In this document: piece after piece, positions 50,401 through 55,483 of the stretch
Layout of the letters: every line of letters starts with the position of its first letter
How positions within the stretch are numbered: the first letter of the stretch is position 1
Source: Candidatus Mediterraneibacter intestinipullorum
GTDB taxonomy: Bacteria > Bacillota > Clostridia > Lachnospirales > Lachnospiraceae
Assembly (NCBI GenBank): GCA_019118665.1
Contig: DWYM01000121.1
Span: 1 to 55,483 of the forward strand
Reading direction: 5' to 3'
Length of the DNA: 55,483 nt
The notes under the pieces: generated by a model
Told to the model about the DNA's origin: nothing
Databases searched by the model: none
Seen by the model: the letters and a program-made list of their open reading frames with translations, nothing else
Translations under genes and position numbers: made by a program

Positions 50401-51860
50401 TGCTCAAAGACGCAGAAGCTGTAAACAGAGCCGGCTACACAGCTTCCAGCCTGGCGGCGCTGGACGATGCAGTAGATTTTGCAACCAGTGTTATGGAAAT
50501 GGAGACTCCGGTCAACTCTATTGTAAACAAGGCTGTATCGCAGCTCCAGAACGCGTTGAGCTCTCTTGTTGAACAGCCGGTCACCACGATCTGCCACACA
50601 GATACCGTAATGGAGGGACAGAGCGGAGGCGTGGCATATGTATCTTCCAATAATGCATGGGTTACCGGAGCAAACAATACTTACGCAAATAAATCGCGCA
50701 CAGTGAACGATTACTATACGATCACCTTTACCGGCATTAAGATCGAGCTGTACAGCATGCTTGATAACGCCCACGGCTTGGCGGCAGTCTCTATTGACGA
50801 TGGAGAAGAAGTTAAGGTGGATCAGTACAGCGCATCACAAGTGACAGACGTGCTGTTCTGGGAAAGCGACATACTGGACTATGGAAGTCATACCGTCAAA
50901 GTCCGTGTAACAGGGGAAACAAGCGGCAATGCCAACAACGCATGTATCAGCTTCGGCTATGCTCAGATATATGAGAGCATGGATGAGACTCTGACTTTGC
51001 AGGAACAGCTCGCAGGCCTTATAGAGGAGGCCGGAACGATCGACAGGACCGCCTATACGACTGACAGCCTGAACACCATGGACGCGGCTCTCCTGGCGGC
51101 TGGATCCACACTGCGAAGCCCTGAGCTCACCGCAGCGGAACTTAATTCCGCCATCAAGGCCCTCCAGGACGCAATAGCCGGACTTTCCGGAGCAGAAGCT
51201 CCATCAGTTACCACCATCACCTGCCGGGACGAAGATATGACCGCGACAGAAGGTGAACCTGGAAAGATCTATTATTCATCGGCCAATACTGATGACTGGG
51301 TACTTGAAAACGCTGACTCAGAGGAACTCATGAACAGGTATCTGAAAAAGGCTGCCACAGGGCAGGAGAATGCTTACGCTTCTCTTAAATTTGAGGGGAC
51401 AGGCGTATCCCTGCACAGCCGCTTTTCAGCGACGTCCGGAAAAGCGAAGGTAGTTTTATCTACCGCTGACGGAAATGTAGTCGACGAGGCAGAATTCAGT
51501 TTATATGATTCCTCAGTGACAGCAAGAGTACCCGGAACGCGCCAGGCTTACACCATTTCCGGACTGGACTATGGGACATATGTCCTGAAGCTGATCCCCC
51601 TGAACCAGAGCGATGAGGCGAATTCCGACAACTCACTGACAAGCATCAATCTTGCAAAGGTCGAAGTGACAACCAGCGCTTCAGGCTCAACTGCTCCTGA
51701 TACAGGCGGGCTCAACGCACTGATCGGCACACTGAACGGAGCATCTTTAGAAGGAAAACACGAGCAGACTAAAGCTTCTTTCGAAGTGGCTGTCCGCAGC
51801 GCAGTCAGAAACAGCTACGGCCTGCTGACCGGGACATTCCCTGCGATCACGCTCGCGTAG
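47493..51860 (+). CDS. Large secreted glycoside hydrolase family 2 protein, cut by an in-frame TAG
   Basis: The 1455-residue product has a signal peptide (cleavage near SAAA-EE, residue 31), a GH2 sugar-binding domain (about 55-210), an Ig-like domain, and a GH2 barrel. The barrel holds probable acid/base E445 in PNERP and nucleophile E513 in VTEWN. Then come C-terminal GH2 beta domains, carbohydrate-binding-like beta modules (about 810-930 and 1035-1160), and FIVAR modules near 960-1020, 1165-1235 and a third that is broken by the stop. AAGGAAAGGG precedes the ATG at 47493. The TAG at 51858-51860 is in the middle of the third FIVAR, and the frame continues to 53012 with Ig-like domains and a cell-wall sorting signal. 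Substrate (beta-galactoside or other) is unknown. Confidence 0.88.
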   Translation: MKKTLFTKRLLCGALAAAVVFSCFPAGSAAAEESRTTDQSSSELLITRENERKTLDFNTDWLFIRGNDLSAKDPDYDESSAEHVSLPHARDTYDLFEPDLDSIQTIDWYRRHFTLPEEDSNDRVFVEFNGGGQINRVYVNGALVGEAKGTFTHFKFDITDYVTFGNYDNVIAVQVDSQYHSDEMPPGKSIDFHYFGGLHGEASMTLTDSLYSESVFYYNDDVEYSDAAAILNGEMEITNRYSAAQTATVRSVIKDSAGNEVSTVETTVDVDSLGTALAKLEHTIDSPELWSPDNPYLYTAETYIYSDDICIDQVSTTIGIRTLTSTAMTENEGYFMLNGERITVIGGNWHMQAPYLGNSRTAKLNEKDAETLKHDLGINFVRTSHYQTDPSFLDACDRLGIMVEEEPLGWNDTPGWEQFCYSMEEMIKRDRNHASIVLWGIIPNERPLNYPSVEESRERQTVAKELDPSRLTIQEEMNNATPVADVYGWHDYVDPNSGSIKNNPNAKSWFVTEWNTNLGKYFVIPGDSETRKTAQIVNDGKKMGQLMSDSRVMGTLKWDLFGYYTPQSAYEKGKNVDLWRSSGVYGIWRDPLHKTWIAYLMAAQAPNEEDTGEILKIASEWKSDSSHTIRVITNLDEVELLYDNGSGTLEQVGYLNSANEYGDMLKNGMFAFTDTNLEWSENSRLVARGYRSGSSEAAAEDIVYASTYETEKDRAALELHNTIGDIEADGADVAWILAELKDKNGQREFYGAETVTAEILSGPGTLVYSGEHPTMADGISGFYLRSEQDKPGTTEIQVSADLGEDIDDSNIEKIEYSGSGWTTVNNRADSYQNTLHQTSTSGDSVTISFTGNRIIVYSESSNTNGSGTVTLDGRAAGTFSCSNTAKYGTIGNQAVYESPVLENTTHTLTLTASNGTINIDRVKIFDGVDDVTATLEVNTVASDADRVPCDPSLPDAEMPETGSTETLALLLKDAEAVNRAGYTASSLAALDDAVDFATSVMEMETPVNSIVNKAVSQLQNALSSLVEQPVTTICHTDTVMEGQSGGVAYVSSNNAWVTGANNTYANKSRTVNDYYTITFTGIKIELYSMLDNAHGLAAVSIDDGEEVKVDQYSASQVTDVLFWESDILDYGSHTVKVRVTGETSGNANNACISFGYAQIYESMDETLTLQEQLAGLIEEAGTIDRTAYTTDSLNTMDAALLAAGSTLRSPELTAAELNSAIKALQDAIAGLSGAEAPSVTTITCRDEDMTATEGEPGKIYYSSANTDDWVLENADSEELMNRYLKKAATGQENAYASLKFEGTGVSLHSRFSATSGKAKVVLSTADGNVVDEAEFSLYDSSVTARVPGTRQAYTISGLDYGTYVLKLIPLNQSDEANSDNSLTSINLAKVEVTTSASGSTAPDTGGLNALIGTLNGASLEGKHEQTKASFEVAVRSAVRNSYGLLTGTFPAITLA

Positions 51861-53012
51861 GAGCTGCCGGAAGGCACGACTGAGGCGAGGATCGCACAGG
51901 TGATGCAGGAGCTCAACGAGGCTCTTAATATCCTCGACCAGCCCCTCACGATCCGGGAAGTGAAATCACTTGCCGATATTACGGTTGCTCAGGGAACAGA
52001 CTCAGCAAATATCCCATTCCCGGGCCAGGTCATGATCACCTCATCGGATGCCCAGAGCGAACGTATCAGCATCAGCTCCTGGACCTGTGAGACCTTCGAC
52101 CCGGAAGTTCCAGGCGAATACATATTTACCGGGCAGCTTGTCCTGCCGGAAGGAATGGAAAATCCGGACGGACTTGCTCCTTTAGTGAAAGTTACCGTAA
52201 CAGCGGCGCCGGTAGAGAGCTATGCGATCACCCTGAATATTACCGGAGCAAACCTGGAAGATGGGATTGACATCGCAGTTCCGTCACAGGCTTCAGAGGG
52301 CTCTCCTGTCTCTGTATCGATCAACAGCCTTGCTGGTTACAGTCTTGAGAGCATTCAGGCCACATACACACCTGCGGGGGAAGCTGCAGAACAGGCTCTT
52401 GGATTGACAGAAACGGAAGCTGAAAAAACATACACCTTTACAATGCCGTCAGGCCCGGTAACAATCACAGTCTCCCTCAAGGCAGCGGACACACCGGTAG
52501 CCCCGGAGAGTCCGGCGGTAGAATCTGTGACTATCACGAGCGAGACCTCCGGTCTCACAGGCGGGATCTCTGAGATCAAGGTCGGGGGACAGATCACCCT
52601 CAGCGCTGAGGTCACGCCTGCCAACGCATCCTATACCGCTGTGGACTGGACACTCACAGGCGATGCTGCTCAGCTTACGACCAGCGGCAACAACGCAATC
52701 GTGACAGGCATAAAAGAGGGGACCGTCACAGTCACGGCATCCATAAACGGTGTTGTAAGCTCACCGATAACACTCACAGTCGCACCTGCTGATAACATGA
52801 GTAATCCGCCTGGCGGCGCTTCAGGAGGTACAGGTGCAGCTGGCTCCTCAGGCACTCCAAATACTTCCGGTCCCTCAGGCACTTCGGGAGACACACCGCC
52901 CAATACAGGGGATTCCCCGGCAGCCGGCGTATTTGGAATGACAGCAGCTCTTGTCCTCGCAACATGCGGCATAGTGCTCTGCGCGGTAAAAAGGAAGAGA
53001 AAAAGCTGCTGA
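51861..53012 (+). pseudogene. Detached C-terminal part of the GH2 protein with Ig-like domains and cell-wall sorting signal
   Basis: In frame directly after the TAG, 383 codons continue the FIVAR module (ELPEGTTEARIAQVM). Two Ig/beta-type domains follow, then a Big_2 domain (VESVTITSE to ITLTVAP), a Gly/Ser/Thr/Pro linker, and a sorting signal PPNTGD with a hydrophobic helix and KRKRK tail. There is no signal peptide and no convincing ribosome site before the first GTG/ATG (51900/51903). The part can therefore reach the cell surface only as the C-terminus of the GH2 protein. Either the gene carries a nonsense mutation, giving a secreted but unanchored enzyme, or the TAG is read through at some rate. 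Codon use looks intact, suggesting a recent event. Confidence 0.8.
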
Positions 53013-53075
53013 AAAGGCTTATTCCACAGCCGAAAAGAACAACGTGCTGCAGGTGAAAGGAACAGCTTTGTTTTA

Positions 53076-53104
53076 TTGACTTGGGCATTTGGATATGTTA
53101 TTGT
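53076..53104 (+). promoter_or_regulatory. Promoter ahead of the MATE gene leader
   Basis: TTGACT (53076-53081), 17 bp, TATTGT (53099-53104). Transcription from it would enter a strong terminator hairpin before reaching the MATE gene. Confidence 0.65.
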
Positions 53105-53127
53105 AAATACCACAGATAAAAATAAAA

Positions 53128-53178
53128 AGCCATATGGTTTTCCTGTTTCAGAATTCAAACAGGCATATGGCTTTTTTT
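53128..53178 (+). terminator. Terminator or attenuator in the MATE leader
   Basis: AGCCATATG (53128-53136) pairs with CATATGGCT (53164-53172) and CCTGTTT (53142-53148) with AAACAGG (53157-53163), followed by a run of seven T. It lies 24 bases after the -10 at 53099 and 67 bases before the MATE start. A second GC-rich stem (GCGCCG/CGGCGC, 53187-53208) follows. Confidence 0.85.
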
Positions 53179-53244
53179 ATTACTCTGCGCCGCTTCCTGT
53201 GACGGCGCTCTTTCAGCAGCAATGAAAGGAGTTTCGATGATATC

Positions 53245-54627
53245 ATGCAGGAAAATAATATGTTTATGAAGACAAAACCCATCTTTTCCCTTCTGGTATC
53301 CATGTCTGTTCCCATGATGCTGTCCATGCTCATCCAGTCACTCTATAATATCGTAGACAGTATCTATGTGTCATGGCTCGGAACCGATGCGCTGACCGCT
53401 GTTTCTCTCGCCTATCCGCTCCAGAACGCCATCGTATCCGTGGCAGTCGGGATCGGCGTAGGCATCAGTTCTGCTATCTCAATCCATCTCGGCGCAGGAA
53501 ATCAGGAGAAGGCAGACCGGGCTGCCACCATCGGGATCGGTCTGACAGTCTTTCACTGTATCCTGTTTATTCTTGCCGGGCTCGTTGTCACGAGACCCTT
53601 TTTGTCACTGTTCACGGACAAGTCTGCAGTGCTGGAGGATGCCTGTGCTTACACCTACATTGTACTTTGCTTTTCGTTCGGTTCTCTGCTGCAGATCGCT
53701 TTTGAAAAGATCTTCCAGGGGATCGGGCAGATGAAGATCACCATGATCCTGCTCATCGTGGGATGCGTCGTCAATATTATCCTGGACCCCATCCTTATAT
53801 TCGGGCTTCTCGGATTCCCCGAGCTTGGAGTGGCCGGCGCCGCTATTGCCACGGTAATCGGACAGATCAGCGCCTTCCTGCTCTACATCGTTGTATATCT
53901 GAGAAAGTCTTACGCCATCCATATTCGGGCGAAATATCTCCGTTTCGACCCGAGCATCATCCGTCAGATATACAGTGTGGGAATCCCCTCCAGCATCATG
54001 ATGCTGCTCCCATCCGTCCTCATCAGCATACTGAACAGTATCCTCACCGCATTCTCCGGAGTATATGTGGCGGTACTCGGCGTGTATTTCAAGCTCCAGA
54101 CATTTATCTACATGCCGGCTAATGGGATCGTACAGGGGATGCGTCCCATCATCGGCTACAATTACGGAGCAGGAGAAACTCATCGGGTGCGCTCCGCCAT
54201 CCGGTACAGCCTCGCCTGCGCGGCGGGCCTCATGCTCCTGGGCACTCTGCTGTCCCTTCTTATCCCGGAGCAGATTTTCGCACTGTTTAACGCGGACGCA
54301 GAGCTTCTGGAGTGCGGCGTCACTGCCTTGCGCATCATCTGCCTCGGATTTCTGGTCTCCTCTGTAGGCATCATCTACTCCGGTACATTCGAGGCCCTTG
54401 GGAATGGCAGGAACTCACTGATCATCTCCCTGCTGCGGCAGTTTGTGATCACGATCCCACTGAGTTTTCTTCTTGCGAAGCTGTGGGGCCCGGTCGGCGT
54501 GTGGATCTCCTTTCCGGCCGGAGAACTGTGCGCATCCATAGCAGCTCTTTTACTCCTGAGATCCTACGAAAAAGGGACTCTTTCCCCTTTTCGCCTGTCA
54601 GACAAAGAAAAAAGGCCGCAGGCATAA
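53245..54627 (+). CDS. MATE-family multidrug/cation antiporter
   Basis: The 460-residue protein has twelve hydrophobic helices in two MATE repeats, with the family's SVPMMLSMLIQSLYNIVDSIYVSWLGTDALTAVSLAYPL near the start. It should export drugs or metabolites against Na+ or H+. Three starts are possible: 53245, 53260 and 53266. The only good ribosome site (AAAGGAG, 53225-53231) fits best to an out-of-frame ATG at 53237. That opens a 10-codon ORF ending TGA at 53267-53269, which overlaps the ATG at 53266. The stop lies in the loop of a terminator (54618-54643). Confidence 0.93.
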   Translation: MQENNMFMKTKPIFSLLVSMSVPMMLSMLIQSLYNIVDSIYVSWLGTDALTAVSLAYPLQNAIVSVAVGIGVGISSAISIHLGAGNQEKADRAATIGIGLTVFHCILFILAGLVVTRPFLSLFTDKSAVLEDACAYTYIVLCFSFGSLLQIAFEKIFQGIGQMKITMILLIVGCVVNIILDPILIFGLLGFPELGVAGAAIATVIGQISAFLLYIVVYLRKSYAIHIRAKYLRFDPSIIRQIYSVGIPSSIMMLLPSVLISILNSILTAFSGVYVAVLGVYFKLQTFIYMPANGIVQGMRPIIGYNYGAGETHRVRSAIRYSLACAAGLMLLGTLLSLLIPEQIFALFNADAELLECGVTALRIICLGFLVSSVGIIYSGTFEALGNGRNSLIISLLRQFVITIPLSFLLAKLWGPVGVWISFPAGELCASIAALLLLRSYEKGTLSPFRLSDKEKRPQA

Positions 54628-54643
54628 TGCCTGCAGTCTTTTT
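54618..54643 (+). terminator. Terminator of the MATE gene
   Basis: GCAGGCA (54618-54624) pairs with TGCCTGC (54628-54634) around the TAA stop, followed by AGTCTTTTT. It may also serve the converging HPr-like gene. Confidence 0.85.
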
Positions 54644-54663
54644 ATCTGATCTCTCCACAACGC

Positions 54664-54906
54664 TTAGCCTTCCAGCTCATAGTTTGTGAAATACTCGTTC
54701 GCCAGTTCTTCATCCTCACCATTCACGACCAGGCGCATTGGCAGTCCTAATTTAATAGACATCAGTCCAAGAAGTGATTTTCCGTCAATGCGGAAATTCC
54801 GATTGGACATATCTGTTACATCGATATCTGCTCTCATTTTACGGCATATATTGCAGAAGCTCATTATCTGTCCCGAAGTCGTGAATTTGATCTTCTTTTC
54901 GACCAT
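54664..54906 (-). CDS. HPr-like protein without the catalytic histidine (Crh-like)
   Basis: The 80-residue protein has the HPr fold pattern and keeps the regulatory Ser region (DGKSLLGLMSIKLG, as around Ser46 of HPr) and the C-terminal helix. The N-terminal active-site loop, normally TGLHARPA with His15, reads TSGQIMSFCNIC and has no His. It therefore cannot carry PTS phosphate but could still be phosphorylated on Ser by HPr kinase, like Bacillus Crh, and act in carbon-catabolite control. AGGAGG precedes the ATG, and the gene starts 4 bases after the stop of the upstream surface-protein gene. Role by analogy only. Confidence 0.8.
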   Translation of the reverse strand: MVEKKIKFTTSGQIMSFCNICRKMRADIDVTDMSNRNFRIDGKSLLGLMSIKLGLPMRLVVNGEDEELANEYFTNYELEG

Positions 54907-54910
54907 GTCA

Positions 54911-55483
54911 TTAGTCCTCCTGTTTTGAAGCGCTCTGTGTAGTATATGCCAAACGAAGAAAAACAGCAAGAGCGGCCATACCGACGATAAGGATGAGCAC
55001 CAGATCGTTCTTGTCGCCGGTTTGAGGATTCGAACTATTTTGGTCAGATACTTTCACAGGTGTTGTATCTCCGCCGTTCACCGACTGTACCGGCTGTTTG
55101 CTGTCGGTCCTGTTGAGGGAAGCCAGCAGCGAACTGTCAACCTGATCAAGGGAAGCGGTGATTTCCGTAATATTGCCCGCCCTGTCCTGGATGGTAAAAG
55201 TAAACCGTCCGCTTTCATCCAGGGCATAACTGCTCAAGCCATTATTATTCAAAATGGTGATTTCCTCCCCGCTTGCCACAGTGGCTACAATCCGGTCATC
55301 AACTATTTCATATCGGATTTCTACGACAGGAGGAGTTTTATCGATCCAGTTTACCAAAGCAGTGATCTCAGCCGTATTTCCCGCCTCATCCTGGATTTCA
55401 AATACAAACTCTCCGTTTTCCGTAAACGTATGGCTTTTTGAGCCCTTATTATTCATTACGCTGATGGTCTCGCTTTCATTTAC
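54911..55483 (-). CDS. Cell-wall-anchored Ig-like surface protein (5' end outside the window)
   Basis: Only the C-terminal 190 residues are seen; the frame is open to the window edge. They contain two related Ig-like units (FVFEIQDEAGNTAEITALV and FTFTIQDRAGNITEITASL, each preceded by a short beta part), a Ser/Asn-rich linker, and a sorting signal NPQTGD. A hydrophobic helix (DLVLILIVGMAALAVFL) and a short tail ending KQED follow. The tail is less basic than usual. It would be attached to the cell wall by a sortase after secretion. It is coupled to the HPr-like gene downstream. No sortase gene is in the window. Confidence 0.8.
   Translation of the reverse strand, partial: VNESETISVMNNKGSKSHTFTENGEFVFEIQDEAGNTAEITALVNWIDKTPPVVEIRYEIVDDRIVATVASGEEITILNNNGLSSYALDESGRFTFTIQDRAGNITEITASLDQVDSSLLASLNRTDSKQPVQSVNGGDTTPVKVSDQNSSNPQTGDKNDLVLILIVGMAALAVFLRLAYTTQSASKQED

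Noticed and set aside
1-55483. CRISPR arrays, prophage or insertion sequences
   Set aside because: No regularly spaced direct repeats of CRISPR size, no integrase, transposase or structural phage genes, and no flanking terminal repeats were seen.

Overview
The window looks like a chromosomal segment of a low-to-mid GC Firmicute, most likely a gut Lachnospiraceae (Clostridia). The inference rests on strong AGGAGG-type ribosome binding sites, a Firmicute-type (T7SSb) secretion locus, ECF and AGCS transporters, sortase-type surface proteins, a small alarmone synthetase, an HPr-like protein and a yybP-ykoY manganese riboswitch. No phage, insertion sequence, rRNA or CRISPR array was seen. One tRNA gene (Gly, CCC anticodon) is present.

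Layout. (1) 1-10.1 kb, minus strand: a type VII secretion locus in the order esaA, esxA, essA, esaB/yukD, essB, essC, followed by three small helical proteins that look like partners of an LXG-type toxin probably lying just beyond the left edge. (2) 10.3-20.0 kb, minus strand: a carbohydrate block with two promoters. The first unit is a phosphofructokinase-like, a triosephosphate isomerase-like and a LarA-like gene. The second is an SsuABC/TauABC-like importer, then a NagB-like isomerase, a class II aldolase and a NagA-like deacetylase. (3) 20.2-23.0 kb: a divergent LacI-family regulator, then a minus-strand pair of an ECF S component and a P-loop kinase. An AAACGTTT palindrome occurs upstream of all three minus-strand units (16.36, 20.05 and 23.03 kb). 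At the first two its centre is exactly 42 bp upstream of the centre of an extended -10. I read this as one local LacI regulon, probably feeding an unusual amino-sugar or related compound into glycolysis. It is the best candidate here for an undescribed pathway.

(4) 23.3-36.5 kb: housekeeping and envelope genes (AGCS symporter, DUF6512-like membrane protein, HD-domain hydrolase, SDR oxidoreductase, HflX, TPR lipoprotein, metal P-type ATPase, a zinc-ribbon/membrane protein pair split by an in-frame TAG, NfeD plus stomatin, small alarmone synthetase, PTS-IIC-like protein). (5) 36.5-40.2 kb: an ABC export module (ATPase, CARDB-like surface protein, MacB/FtsX-type permease). (6) 40.4-47.3 kb: tRNA-Gly, ung, hisF, hisH coupled to a second AGCS symporter, a two-component system, and mntP behind a manganese riboswitch.

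(7) 47.4-55.5 kb: a very large secreted glycoside hydrolase family 2 protein whose cell-wall anchor is separated from the enzyme by an in-frame TAG, a MATE exporter with a structured leader, an HPr-like protein without the catalytic histidine, and the 3' part of another cell-wall-anchored Ig-like protein running off the right edge. Two genes in one window split by in-frame TAG, while ordinary genes here also use TAG as a stop, is a notable coincidence.
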